From Dugong dugon (taxonomy: Eukaryota; Chordata; Mammalia; Sirenia; Dugongidae): a stretch of 64,000 nucleotides of DNA. Of the stretch, positions 12,285 to 24,282 are shown piece after piece. Under the pieces are notes generated by a model that ran no database searches, was not told the origin of the DNA, and worked only from the letters and a program-made list of their open reading frames with translations. Numbering within the stretch: the stretch's first letter is position 1; each line of letters begins with the position of its first letter. The stretch is from contig CM057462.1 in NCBI GenBank assembly GCA_030035585.1, positions 68,668,734 to 68,732,733 on the forward strand, in the 5' to 3' direction. The position numbers were made by a program, and so were the translations under genes.

Positions 12285-13290
12285 ATGTCCCAAAGACAGC
12301 AGACAATATCAAAACATAAAAAAAAAAACAGGACAGGATAGTTCCAGTAGGCATCCAAAATAAAACACCAGATGACTTTCCAGTAGAAGAAAAGGCACTA
12401 GGGAATTCAAATCTCTATATTCAGAGCTATCCAAGAGTTGAAGCACAAAGCAGACAAAAATGAGCAAAAATAGACAATTTCATAGAAAAAGCAGACAAAT
12501 TCATGGAAACTACAGACAGAAAAAATGGAAGAATTCAGAAAAATAATACAGGAACAAAATGCCAAAATAAATTCACAACTAGAAATCATACAAAAACAAC
12601 AATTAGAAATCCAAAAGATAAACAACAAGATTTCAGAATGGTCAGTGTCTACAAGGGCTGAGGAGCAGGTTTGAAACGATGGAAGACAGGATCAGTGAAA
12701 TTGAAGAAAAATACTTGGATATAACTCTGGTTGAGGAAAACTCAGAAAAAAGAATGAAGAAACTCTGAGAATTATGTGGGATACAATCAAAAGCAAAAAT
12801 TTGCAAGTGATCAGAGTTCCAGAATAGGGAGAGAAAACAGAAAAGACAGAGAAGAACATTGAAGAACTGCTCACAGAAAACTTCCCCAGTACCATGAAAG
12901 ATGAAAAGCTGACCATCCAAGAAGCTCAATGAACACCATATAGGATAGACCCCAAAAGAAAATCCCCAAGGCATATCTTAATCACACTCGCTAAAGCCAG
13001 AGACAAACAAAGAATCCTGAGAACAGCTCGAGAAAAACAAGAAGTCACATACAGAGGAGAAATGGTAAACTAAGCTTGGATTATTCGGCAGAGACTATGC
13101 AGGCAAGAAGGTAATGGGATTACATATATAAAACTTCGAAAGAAAAAAATTGCCAGCCAAGAATAATATACCCTGCAAAACTCTCTTTCAAATATGATAG
13201 TGAAATTAGGACATTACCAGATAAACAGAAATTAAGGGACTATGTGAAAACCAAAGCAAAATTACAAGAATTATGAAAGGGAGTCCTTTG
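12285..13290 (+). pseudogene. L1 ORF1 (RNA-binding chaperone), broken
   Basis: The reading frame begins with ATG at 12285. It shows the ORF1p layout: a long charged coiled coil (about 12420-12760), an RRM-like middle and a C-terminal domain ending near 13290. Several internal stops interrupt it (for example after the 'gttccagaatag' stretch near 12820). ORF1p normally trimerises through the coiled coil and coats L1 RNA. This copy would not make it. Confidence 0.8.
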
Positions 13291-13743
13291 ATCTGAGAAC
13301 AAACAACATCAGACTACAGGCTGAATCTAGGATGCAAGATTGTACCAGCCAGATACCAACCTAGGAAATGAACTCTCAAGGACTATCCAAAACCAAAAGA
13401 ATTACAACAGGGAACCAGAGAGGTTAATCTGTAAATGACAATAACATCAGAACAATAAAAGAGGGAACAAAGAACGTAGGTACAGAAATTTCTAATGGAG
13501 AGGAAGGCAAGGCAATACCAAGTAACAATAGCTGGTTCAAACCCAGGAAGATAAGGGTAAATGTCAAGGTAATCACAAAGAAAGTTAACAAACCTACTCA
13601 TCAAAAAAAAGAAGAAAAACATGAAGTCTCAGTAAAAACAAAAACAAAAAAATGCAAAGAAAATCTACAAACAAAAGGAATTCAGCACAGCAGAGTAAGA
13701 GGAACAAAGAAAACATTAGCACCACAAAAAAAAGCACTACAAA

Positions 13744-16700
13744 ATGACAGCAATAAACTCACATCTATCAATAATTCCACTGACTGCAAATGGCTTAAAT
13801 GCACCCATAAAGACACATAGAGTGACAGAATGAGTAACAAAAACAGGATCCATCCATATGCTGCCTACAAGAGCCACACCTTAGAAAAAAAGATGTGACT
13901 TTAATAAAAGTCAAAGGTTGGGAAAAAATATATCAAGCTAACAAGTACCAAAAAAGAGCAGGAGTGGTAATACTAATCTCAGATAAAATAGACTTTAAAA
14001 CAAAATCCACAATAAAAGACAAAGAGGGACACTATACAGTGATTAAAGGGATGATCTGTCATGAAGACATAACCATAATAAACATCTACGCACCCAATGA
14101 CAGAGCTCCTAAATACATAAAACAAACTCTAACAACACCGAAAAGAGAAATTGACAGTTCCACAACAGTAGTAGACTTCAACACACCACTCTCTGTAAAG
14201 GACAGAACATCTAGAAAGAAACTCAACAAAGATACAGAAGACCTAAAGGGTACAATCAGCCAACTTGACCTCATAGACGTATGTAGAACACTCCACCCAA
14301 CCACTGCAAAGTACACATTCTTTTCCAATGCACATGGAACGTTCTCGAGAATAGACCACATCTTAGGCCACAGAGCAACCCTAAACAAAATCCAAAACAC
14401 TGAGATAATATAAAGTATCTTCTCTGACCACAACCGCCATCAAGGTAGAAATTAACAACAGGAAAACCAAAGAAAAAAAATCAATTACATGGAAACTGAA
14501 TAACATCCTGCTTACAAACCACTGGGTAACAGAAGAAATCAGAGGTGGAATCAAAAAATTCCCAGAATCAAACGAGAACGAAAACACATCATACCAAAAC
14601 CTTTGGGACACAGCAAAGGCAGCCCTCAGAGGACAATTTATAGCCATAAAAGAAGAAAGGGACAAAATCAAAACATTAAGTACACAACTCAAAAAAATGG
14701 AAAGAGGACAGCAAAAAAAGGCCTACAGCTACCAGAAGAAAGGAAATAATAAAGATCAGAGCAGAAATAAATGAAATAGAAAATAGAAAAACAATAGAAA
14801 GAATCAACAAAACCAAAAGTTGGTTCTTTGAAAGGATCAAAAAATCGACAAATCACTGGCCAAACTGACAAAAGAAAAACAAGAGAGGACATAAATAACC
14901 CAAATGAGAAATGAAATGGGGGACATTACAAATAAAAAGGATCATAACAGAATATTATGAAAAACTATACTTCAACAAATTTGAAAACCTAGAGGAAATG
15001 GAATAAATTTCTAGAAGCACACTACTTACCCAAACTACAACAAAGTGATGTTGAAAATCTGAACAGACCCATTTAAAGAGAAGAGATTGAAAAGGTAATT
15101 TAAAAAACTTCCAAGAAAAAAACCCTGGCCCAGATGGCTTCACTGGAGAATTCTATTAAACATTCAGAGAAGAGCTTATACCAGTAGTACTCAAACAATT
15201 TTAGAACATAGAAAAGGAAGCAACACTTCCAAATTCATTCTATGAAGCCAGCATAACATTGATACCAAAACCAGGCAAAGATACCACAAAAAAAGAAAAT
15301 TACAGACAAATGTCTCGCATGAATATAGATGTAAAAATTCTCAACAAAATTCTAGCCAATAGAATTCAGCATCATATAAAAAAAACAATACACCACAATC
15401 AGGTAGGATTCATACCAGGTATGCAAGGATGGTTCAACCTTAGAAAATCAATCAACATAATACACCACATAAATAAAAGAAAGAAAACTCACATGATCAT
15501 CTCAATTGACACAGAAAAGGCATTTGACAAAGTCCAACACCCATTCTTGATAAAAACTCTCAATGAAATAGGTATAGAAGGGAAATTTCTCAACACAGTA
15601 AATGGCATCTATGCAAAACCAATGGCCAACATCATTCTTAACAGAGAGAGGTTAAAAACATTCCCGTTGAGAACAGGAACAAGACAAGGATGCCCTTTAT
15701 CACCACTCCTACTTAACATTGTGCTGGAACTCCTAGATAGAGCAATAAGGCAAGAAAAAGAAATAAAGGGCATCCAGATTGGTAATGAAGAAGTTAAACA
15801 GTCCCTGTTTGCAGACGATATGATACTATACATAGAAAACCCTAAAGACTCAATGAGAAAACTACTGGAACTAATAGAAAGAGTCAGCAGAGTAGCAGGA
15901 TACAGGATAAACATACAAAAATCAGTTGGATTCCTATACACCAATAAAGAGAACGATGAAAAGGAAATCAGGAAAACAATACCATTTATAATAGCCCCTA
16001 AAAAAATAAAATACTTAGGAATAAGTCTAACCAGGGATATAAAAGACCTATACAAAGAAAATTACACAACACTACTGCAAGAAACCAAAAGAGATTTACA
16101 TAAATGGAAAAACATACCATGCTCATGGATAGGTAGACTCAACATTGTGAAAATGACAATTCTACCCAAAGCAATTTACAAATACAATGCAATCCCAACC
16201 TAAATACCAACAACATTCTTTAAAGAGATGGAAAAACTAATCGTTAACTTTATATGGAAAGGGAAGAGGCCCCAGATAAGTAAAGCACTATTGAAGAAGA
16301 AGAATAAAGTAGGAGAACTTGCACTACCTGCTTACTGTACAGTTACAGTAGTCAAAACATCCTGGTACTGGTACAATGACAGATACATTGACCAATGGAA
16401 CAGAATTGAGAACCCAGATGTAAATCCATCCACCTATGGTCACTAATCTTGGACAAGGGCCAAAAAAGACAGTCTTTTTAACAAATAGTTCTGGCAAAAC
16501 TGGATGTACATCTGTAAGAAAAAAAAAATGAAATAGGACCCATACCTCACACCATACACAAAAACTAATTCAAAATGGATCAAGGACCTAAATACAAAGC
16601 CAAAAACTATAAAGTTCATAGAAGAAAAAATAGGATCAATGCTAGAGGCCCTTATATACGGCATTAACAGGATACAAAGCATAATCAACTACACATAAAC

Positions 16701-17505
16701 TCCAGAAGATAAGTTAGATAACTGGGATCTTCTAAAAATTAAGCACTTATGCTCATCAAAAGACTTCACCAAAAGAGTAAAAAGAGAACCTACAGACTGG
16801 GAAAACCTTTTTTGGCCATTACAAATCAGACAGAGCTCTAATCTCTCAAATCTACAAGAAAATCCAACAATTACAGAACAAAAAGACAAATAATCCAATT
16901 AAAAAATGGGCAAAGGAAATGAACAGACACTTCACCAAAGAAGACATTCAAGCGGCCAACAGACACATGAGAAAACACTGGGGATCACTAGCCGTTAGGG
17001 AAATGCAAATCAAAACCACAATGAGATACCATCTCACACCAGCATTACTGGCATGAATTAAAAAAACTGGAAATAACAAATGTTGGAGAGGCTGCGGGGA
17101 GATCGGAACTCTTATGCACTGCTGGTGGGATTGCAAAATGATGCAATCATTTCAGAAAATGATATGGCACTTCCTTAAAAAGCTAGAAATAGAAATACCG
17201 TATGATCCAGCAATCCCACTCCTAGGAATATATCCTAGAGAAATAAGAGCTGTCACACAAATAGACATATGCACACTTATATTCATTGCAGCATTGTTCA
17301 CAGTAGCAAAAAGATGGAAACAACCTAGATGCCCATCAAGAGATGAATGGATAAACAAACTATGGTACATATACACAATGGAGTATTAGGCAACGATAAA
17401 GAACAATGATGAATCTGCAAAGCATTTAATAACATGGATGAAACTGGAGGACATTATGTAACTCAATCACAAAAGGATAAATATTGTATGAGTCCACTAC
17501 TGTAA
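13744..17505 (+). pseudogene. L1 ORF2 (endonuclease-reverse transcriptase), broken
   Basis: ORF2 starts with the Met-Thr-Ala-Ile endonuclease N-terminus at 13744 and ends at the TAA at 17503-17505. The endonuclease is split: an early stop and frameshift come first, then an open 172-codon block at 13895-14413. The reverse transcriptase core is open for 314 codons (15259-16203). It holds [11 protein letters not shown] and an intact FADD active site at residues 184-187 of that block (15808-15819). The Cys-rich C-terminal part is at 17114-17389 and is also interrupted. The RT core is the best preserved in the window, but the whole ORF is dead. Confidence 0.88.
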
Positions 17506-18439
17506 AAATTCATGAAAAGGTTTACACACAAAAAGAAACAATCTTTGATGGTCACAAGGGAGGGAAGGAGTGGCGGGGGAAACACTAAATAGGCATTAGC
17601 TAAATGGTAACTTTGGTGAAAGGTAGGACAGTACACAATACTGGGGAAGCCAAGGCAAGGTCATGGAAGCTCCATAGAGACATCCAAACTACTTGAGGGA
17701 CTGAATTGCTGGGCGGAGGGCTATGGGGACGATGGGCTCTGGGAACACCTAGCTCAGTTGGCATAACACAGTTTATAAAGTAAGTGTTCAACATTTTACC
17801 TTGGTGTGTAGCGTATGGGGTCTTAAAAGCCTCTGAGCAGTCATCTAAGATACTCCACTGGTCTCACCCTTCGGGAGCAAGGGAGAATGAAGAAAACAAG
17901 ATACAACGGAAAGATTAGTCCAAAGGACTAATGGACCACAACTACCAGGCCTCCACCAGACTGAGTCCAGAACAACTAGATGGTGCCCGGCTACCACCTC
18001 TGACTGCTCTGACCAGGATCACAACAGAGGGTCCTGGACAGAGCTGGAGAAAAATGTAGAACAAAATTGTAACTCACAAAAAAAGACCAGACTTACTGCC
18101 CTGACAGAGACTGGAGATACCCTGAGAGTATGGCCCCCAGACACCCTTTTAGCTCAGCACTGAAGTCACTCCCAAGGTTCACCCTTCAGCCAAAGATTAG
18201 ACAGGCCCATAAAATGACACTATGGGGCACAACAGCCCAGGGACAAGGACTAGAAAGCAGGAGGGGACAAGAAATCTAGTAATAGGGAACCCAAGGTTGA
18301 GAAGGGAGAGTGTTGACATGTTGGGGGGTTGTTAACCAATGTCATAAAACAATACATGTACTAAATGTTTAATGAGAAACTATTTGTTCTGTAAACATTC
18401 ATCTAAAGTACAATAAAAGAAATTTTAAAATAACCATTT

Positions 18440-18486
18440 TATTTCATGCAAATAAATATGCTTCTAGAATTGGAAAATAAATAAAT
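18440..18486 (+). other. Candidate 3'-transduced tail of L1 copy 1
   Basis: After the L1 AATAAA and A-rich end (about 18413-18438) come about 45 non-L1 bases. They contain a second AATAAA-like run and end in an (AAAT)n-type tail. Only then comes the right target-site duplication at 18487. That order fits read-through past the weak L1 poly(A) signal and retrotransposition of downstream flank. Confidence 0.55.
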
Positions 18487-18498
18487 AAAAGGAATTAG

Positions 18499-19075
18499 AG
18501 GAAAATGTGGGGAAATGCTTAGAAAATGGAAAAATTCAACAGAGAATCAAAATCAATTAAGGGCACAACACAAAACAATGTTTGAAATTAAGACTTATTT
18601 GATGGTTTTAAAAACAGACTGGGCACAAAGAAAACAGGTTTAGTGTACTCAAAGACAGGTCAATAAAAAACGTCCAAACTGAATCCCAGAAATAAAAATT
18701 ATTTTTAAAAAATGAACAGAAAAAAGCATAAGAGATAAATGGGACAAATCCTTTAATACATGTGTAACTGGGCGTACAAACGGAAAGAGAGAGAAAAGCA
18801 AGAGTAATAATTAAGAGATAATGACATACAACTTTCCTAAATGAAGAAAAGCTATCAACTCACAGAATAGAGATGCTCAATAAACCCCAAGAAGAATAAA
18901 TACAAAAAAAAAAAAAAACTGTTGAAAAACCAAAGATACAGTCTTAAAAGCAGCCAGAGGAGAAGATACATTACTTTCAAATGAGCAATGACGAGACAGA
19001 CAGCAGACCTTTCAACAGAAACTACAGAAACCAGAAGACAATTGAATGGCACCTTTAATGTGTAGAAGGAAGAAA
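18499..19075 (+). mobile_element. Ancient L1M fragment, right of young L1 insertion
   Basis: This continues the L1M ORF1-region sequence interrupted at 10727. It holds degenerate words such as 'cttaaaagcagccagagg' and 'cagaagacaattgaatgg' that belong to L1M ORF1. No open frame remains. Confidence 0.65.
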
Positions 19076-19170
19076 GGGCAGAAAGAAGGGAGGGAGGGAG
19101 GGGAAGAAAGGAAGAAAGAAAGAATTAAGAAAGGGAGGGAGGGAGTAAGGAGAAAAAAAAACATTTAAGT
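19076..19170 (+). repeat. Polypurine simple repeat (GGGA/GAAA)
   Basis: This is a nearly uninterrupted purine run of mixed GGGA and GAAA units, about 80 bases long. Such tracts can form triplex or G-rich structure; no function is implied. Confidence 0.85.
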
Positions 19171-19310
19171 CTCACAATGATCCTGTGATACTGGTGTTAT
19201 CATTATCTCAGAAAACTGAGGTTCAGATATATTCAGGGACTTTACTCAGATCACATACACCGTAAGTGGAGCAGCCAGGATTCAAACCCATATCTCTCTC
19301 ACTCATCACT
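19165..19310 (-). repeat. MIR SINE, reverse orientation
   Basis: Reverse-orientation MIR words ('gttatcattatctcagaaaa', 'gattcaaacccatatctctc') mark a degraded MIR core. Confidence 0.65.
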
Positions 19311-19319
19311 ATGAGATGA

Positions 19320-20580
19320 TTTCTAGGATCATGGCAGAACATGAATTCCATGCAACTTATTGGAGGGGGCCCTAACTCCATCTGAAGAGTTAGAAAGGCA
19401 TTCTGAAGGAGGTAATTGTCAAGCTGATCTTTGAAGGGCAAGTAGATGTTAGCTACTGGGGAAGGGTGGAGAAAGATATGCCATGCAGAGGGAGCATCAT
19501 GTGTGAAGTCATGCAGCATGAGATAAGCCAGGGGATAATGGACGATAAGGCTGGAGAGGTAGGCAAGAATAGACCCTGAAGGACTTATCACGCCATGAAA
19601 AACAGCTAAAGAGGGTGAATTTTATAGTGAGGGTGATAAGGATCCATTAAAGAGGTATGACATCAGATTTTTATTTGGGAATGATAACTCCGGCTCTAAT
19701 GTGGAGACTAAATTTGAGGGGGAGAATGGTAGCTGCTGAAGTTTATTCAGTCAGGGAATGATAAGTCAGAACTAGGCAGTGATTATTGATATGAGAGGTA
19801 GGTACTAAACAAGATTCTTTAGGAGGTGGTATCTATGGGTCTAGGTAACTGATCGGGGAGTAGAGAGGTTGAAAGCGATGTCAAGGGATAAATTCCATGT
19901 TTGCATAATTGGACGGGTCATGGCGCCATTTGCTGAGATGGAGAACATGAGAGTGAGAAGTTTTGGGAAGGAGGCAGGGAGGATAGATGAGGAATACAGT
20001 TTAGGACTCAGGGAGCCTGTGGGACTGCCAGAATCTGTTGGATAGGTGGGTCTAGAGCTGAAATATGTTGAGAGAGGAATCTGTGTATCATCCACACTTC
20101 TATAGTAGCTGAAGCCATTGGAGGGGATGAGATAACCCAGGGAAAGTTTACAGAGGGAGAAGTGAGTGAAAACAGAACCCAGAAAAATCACAACACTTAA
20201 GAGTTAGCTTTAAAGAGAGAATATAGAGAAGAGGGTGGTATTGATGGGCCAAGGAGGGGGAAAAGACTTACAGATCATAATAAGTGACACAGAGACTCAA
20301 AGAAAGAAGAATTCTAGAAGGAGAGGGTGGTCTTCCTGATCAAATGTGCATAGATGTTAAATAAGACAGAGCAGGAAGTGTCTATCTCTTTTAGCAACAA
20401 GGAGACTTTGGGAGAATAGTTTCAGCAGAGTCTACATGCTGCAGGTTAACAGAAGTGAATTTAGGTTGAATTATTGAGACTTTTGACCCAGTGGAAAGAT
20501 GGTATAGGTCAGCATCTAGATGGTGAAGAGAAAATATAAAGTTTTAAGACATAAGAATTATGGCTTATTTGCATGGTGAA
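19320..20580 (-). mobile_element. L2 LINE, reverse orientation, fragmented
   Basis: The phrases around 19420-19680 and 19900-20170 ('tgtatcatccacacttctat', 'gagataacccagggaaagtt') match the reverse complement of L2 3'-region sequence. Sense L2 with the corresponding phrases occurs at 20945-23107. It is heavily diverged and has no coding potential. Confidence 0.55.
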
Positions 20581-20944
20581 GGAAATTGTCAATTAATAGA
20601 AAGGGGTAAAAATACAGGAAGGAGACAGGCTAAATCACGGATCAAGGTTTGATGAAGCAGGATAGGGTGGGATCCCGGCTACAAAAGAAAGTATTAGGCT
20701 TAAATCAAAGGAATAGCCCCATTTCACTGTGGCTGATGGAAAGGAGATACGAATTGGTATGAACACAGAATATTTGAAATCTCAGCATGTAGGAGAAATT
20801 CAGAGCTATATATGTATTAAATGTGTGGGAAAACTGAGTTTTTGTTTTTTCTTTTTTACATCCCTTATACCTACTGTGAGGAAAATCATCTAATATAATG
20901 AACAATAAAATCAAGGTCAAGATACAAACATCAAGATACAAAAC
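20581..20944. other. No recognised feature
   Basis: Diverged AT-rich sequence between two L2 pieces of opposite orientation. I cannot assign it. Confidence 0.4.
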
Positions 20945-21080
20945 TGTCTCACCCAATAACAAGACTAAGACCAGTCAGTCTCATGGCTTTAAATACTTCT
21001 CCATATGTGTATCTCGTGCCCAGACCCTTTCTCTGAACTCCATGTATCCAACTGCTTACTTGAAATCTGCCCTTGGATAT
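20945..21080 (+). mobile_element. L2 LINE, part 1 (split by LTR)
   Basis: L2 sequence ('ctcatggctttaaatacttc' and the following 'ccaactgc' phrase) is interrupted at 21080 and resumes after 22614 in the same phase. The five bases gatat at 21076-21080 are repeated at 22615-22619. Confidence 0.7.
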
Positions 21081-22614
21081 TGTCTTAGTCATCTAGTGCT
21101 GCTATAATAGAAATACCACAAGTGGATGGTTTTTTTGTTTTTGTTTTTGTTTTTTTTGTTTGTTTGTTTGATTGATTGATTGTACTTCAGGCGAAGGCTT
21201 ACAGAACAAATAGTTTCTTATGAAACAGTAGTACACATATTGTTTTATGACATTGGTTAACAACCCAACAACATGTCAACCCTCTAACTTCTCAACCTTT
21301 TTTTTTTGGTGAAAATACACATAGCCAAAGATACACCATTTCAAAAATTTCTACACGCACAGTTCAGTGACATTGACTACGCTCTTCCAATTGTGCTGTT
21401 ATTCTCACTTAAGATGAAGGCTTACAGAACAAAATAGTTTCTCATTTAACAGTTACTACACATGTTGCCCTATGACAATGGCTAACAATCTCACAACACA
21501 TCAACAATATCCTTACTCAACCTTGAGTTCCCTATCACCAGCTTCCCTGTCCCCTTCTGCCTTCTGGCCCTTGTCACTGGACTACTGTACCTCATTAGTC
21601 CCATTTGGTTTTACGGGGCTGTCCACTCCCAGGCTGAATGGTGAACATTGGAGATAACTTCACCACTGAGCTAAAAGGATGTCTGGGGCCATACTCTCGG
21701 GGTTTCTCCAGTCTCCTTTAGGCCAGTAAATCTGGTCTTTTTTTTCTTGTGAGTTAGAATTATGCTCTACATCCTTCTCCAGCTCTGTCTAGAACCCTCT
21801 GTTGTGATCCTGGTCAGAGCAGTCAGTGGTGGTAGCCGGGCACCATCTAGCTGTACTGGACTCAGTCTGGTGGAGGCCTTGGGAGCTGTGGACAATTAGT
21901 CCTTCAGACTAATCTTTTCCTTGTATCCTGTTCTCTTCATTCTCCCTTGCTCCCGAAGGGATGAGACCAGTGGAGTATCTTAGATGGCCGCTCACAGGCT
22001 TTTAAGACCCCAGATGCTACTCACCAAGGTAGAATGTAGAACTTTGTCTTTATAAACTGTGTTATGCCAATTGAGCTAGATGTTTCCGAAGACCATAGTC
22101 CCCACAGCCCTCCGCCCAGCAATTCAGTCCCTCAGGGAGTTTGGTTGTGTCTATGGGGCTTCCATGACATGTGGATGGTTTTAACAAAAAGAAGTTTATT
22201 TCCTCACAGTCAAAGTAGGTTAAAAGTCCAAATTCAGGGCGTCAGCTGCAGGGGAAGGCTTTTTCTCTCTGTCAGCCTTCTTCACTTCAGTGTTTCCCCA
22301 GACTAGGAGCTTCTCTGCGCAGGGACCCCGGTCCAAAGGACGGCTCTGCTCCCGGCACTGCTTTCTTGATGGTAAGAGATCCCTCTGTCTCACTGCTCAC
22401 TTCTGTCTTTTATCTCTCAAGAGACTGCCTCAGGACACAATCCAGTCTTGTAAATTGCGTCCTGCCTCACTAACACAACTGCGGCCCATCCTCCCTCATT
22501 AACATCATAGAGGCAGGATTTACCACACTTGGGAAAATCACACAATACCGGGGAATCATGGCCCAGCCAAAGTGATACACACATTTTTGGGGGGACATAA
22601 TTCAATCTATGACA
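21081..22614 (-). mobile_element. MaLR/ERVL-type LTR, split by an L1 insertion
   Basis: In reverse orientation the element begins TGTCATAGATTGAATT (from 22614) and ends in ...GACTAAGACA (21081), the TG...CA ends of a solo LTR. It is flanked by 5-bp gatat duplications (21076-21080, 22615-22619), the size typical of ERVL-class integration. Removing the L1 at 21134-22170 and one copy of its duplication leaves about 485 bp, a normal LTR length. It has no coding sequence. It is related to the LTR at 26956-27372. Confidence 0.8.
21134..22170 (-). mobile_element. L1 3' UTR fragment inserted in the LTR
   Basis: This is a 5'-truncated L1 in reverse orientation: a T-rich (poly-A complement) start at 21134, then about 1 kb of 3' UTR. 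Perfect 12-bp duplications (gtggatggtttt) flank it at 21122-21133 and 22171-22182. The UTR contains two tandem copies of a roughly 225-base module that begins near the poly(A), around 21140-21275 and 21400-21505. Confidence 0.88.
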
Positions 22615-22619
22615 GATAT

Positions 22620-23107
22620 TTACAAGCATCTCCAACTTATATTCAGAACTGAACTCCTGATTTTCCTGCAAGACCCTATATGATCTAGCTCTTGAATCCC
22701 ATCTCCCATTACTGTTCCCTTTGTTCACTCCACAAAAACCACACTGTAATCTTTTCTATTCCATCAATTGATAATTATGTTTTCACCTAAGGACCTTTGC
22801 CACAATATACACTGTGCTTTCTTTCACCAGATATCTTCAGGGCAGATTCTTTCATTTCCTTCAGACCTCTACCAAACTGTCACTTTATCAGAGAGCCTTT
22901 TCTTCACCATCCTGTCTCTTTACCCTGCTTTGTTTTTCTATTTTATACTTTTCATTTCCTAAAAAAAATTATCTATGTATTTGATTATTGTGTCACTCCA
23001 CCTAGATTGTTAAAGCATGAACTTTGTTTTGTTTACTGATATATCTCCAGTGTCAATCACAGTGCCTGGCATATGGTAAGAATTCAATAAATATTTGTTA
23101 AATCATG
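22620..23107 (+). mobile_element. L2 LINE, part 2 with 3' end
   Basis: This continues the L2 interrupted at 21080 ('cagaactgaactcctgattt'). It ends in the standard L2 3' terminus 'caataaatatttgttaaatc'. Confidence 0.8.
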
Positions 23108-23479
23108 AAAGCAGGGAAGGAAGTTTAGAACTCTGTCCTAGAAGGTGTGTTGGTAAAGGAAAGGTTATTGACACCTGTCCTCTCCAGTGGTGCACACATA
23201 TTTGGATTGTAGAATTTACACATATGGGGCATGTCTTAGGCGTGTATGTGGACAAGTTGTGGTATGTAGGAAGATATATTGTGATGGTGGAAGAATAAGT
23301 TGAAGCAACAGGAGATATATTGTCTACAGAAATTTAAACCAGGGAGGGGCAGGTGGAGTGGAGGGAGGGAGCTGAGGTCTGTCTACAGAAGTATCTGAAG
23401 GGCTATGTTAAGGAAGATGGATAAAACTCCAAATTTAGAATCAGGTGTAAATTCTACCAAGGAGACAAGTTACAGACTG
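23108..23479. other. No recognised feature
   Basis: Unique-looking sequence with a G-rich patch at 23340-23375. I see no gene or named repeat. Confidence 0.45.
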
Positions 23480-24027
23480 ATATGAAAAATATTCTGACAA
23501 ATCTGCTCTAAAAGACTGCTTTAAAGTGTTCAAAAGCAAAGATGTCACTTTGAGGACTAAGGTGTGCCTGACCCAACCCATGGTGTTTTTCAATTGTCTC
23601 ATATGCATGCAAAAGCTAGACAATGAGTAAGGAAGACGGAAGAAGAACGGATGCCTTTGAATGATGGTGTTGTTGAAGAATATTGAATATACCATAAATT
23701 GCCAGAAGGAACAAATCTGTCTTGGAAGAAGTACAGCCAGAATGCTCCTTAGAAGTAAGGATGCTGAAACTTCATCTCACATACTTTGGACATGTTATCA
23801 GGAGGGACCAGTCCCTGAACAAGGACATCATGCTTGGTAAAGCAGAGGGTCAGCAAAAAATAGGGAGACCCTCAATGAGATGGATTGACACTGTGGCTGC
23901 AACAAAGGACTCAACCATAACGATTGTGAGTGTGGTGCAGGACTGGGCAATGTTTTGGTCTGTTGTACATAGGGTGGCTATGAGTTGGAACTGACTAGAT
24001 GGCACCTAACAACAACAACAAAAACAT
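23480..24027 (+). mobile_element. RTE copy C, 3' end only
   Basis: This is a 5'-truncated RTE carrying the C-terminal part of the ORF (open 23722-23994, with HVIRRDQS and MRWIDTVAAT signatures). It ends in the (AAC)n tail after the ctaacaacaac stop region at about 24005-24025. The frame is otherwise interrupted. Confidence 0.88.
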
Positions 24028-24089
24028 AAGAGGAGAAAGTCTTCAGGTGGGGAGCATTGAGGGGGTAAATAAGGAGAATAATAAATTTA

Positions 24090-24282
24090 TAGATCATTTA
24101 CTATAACCTGGTACAGTCCTAAAAGCATCATCTTTATTAACTCATTTTATCTTCGCAGCAACCCTATGAAGCAGATTAGATTATTATTATTTTTTTACTG
24201 ACAGGAAAAAGAGAGCTTTTCGGCATTTGCCCAAAGTCACACAGCTGGTAAGTGTGTGTAAACCAGGAATCAAACCCAAGCA
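24090..24282 (-). repeat. MIR SINE, reverse orientation
   Basis: It contains reverse-orientation MIR core words ('tgcccaaagtcacacagctg', 'ttatcttcgcagcaacccta'). The young L1 at 24283 lies at its far end. Confidence 0.8.

Larger units (their letters stand above)
10728..18486 (+). mobile_element. Full-length L1 copy 1
   Basis: This is a complete L1 of about 7.76 kb: 5' UTR 10728-12284, ORF1 12285 to ~13290, intergenic ~450 bases, ORF2 13744-17505, 3' UTR from 17506, AATAAA at about 18413. It is flanked by identical 12-bp target-site duplications (aaaaggaattag at 10716-10727 and 18487-18498). The 5' UTR has T-rich tracts at 11360-11860. Both ORFs carry stops and frameshifts, so the copy is not autonomous. 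A short non-L1 tail precedes the right duplication (see 18440-18486). Confidence 0.92.

Noticed and set aside
15609-16055. Long reverse frame (148 codons) opposite L1 ORF2 RT
   Set aside because: It is the complement of the A-rich L1 coding strand, which rarely yields stops; no domain is seen.
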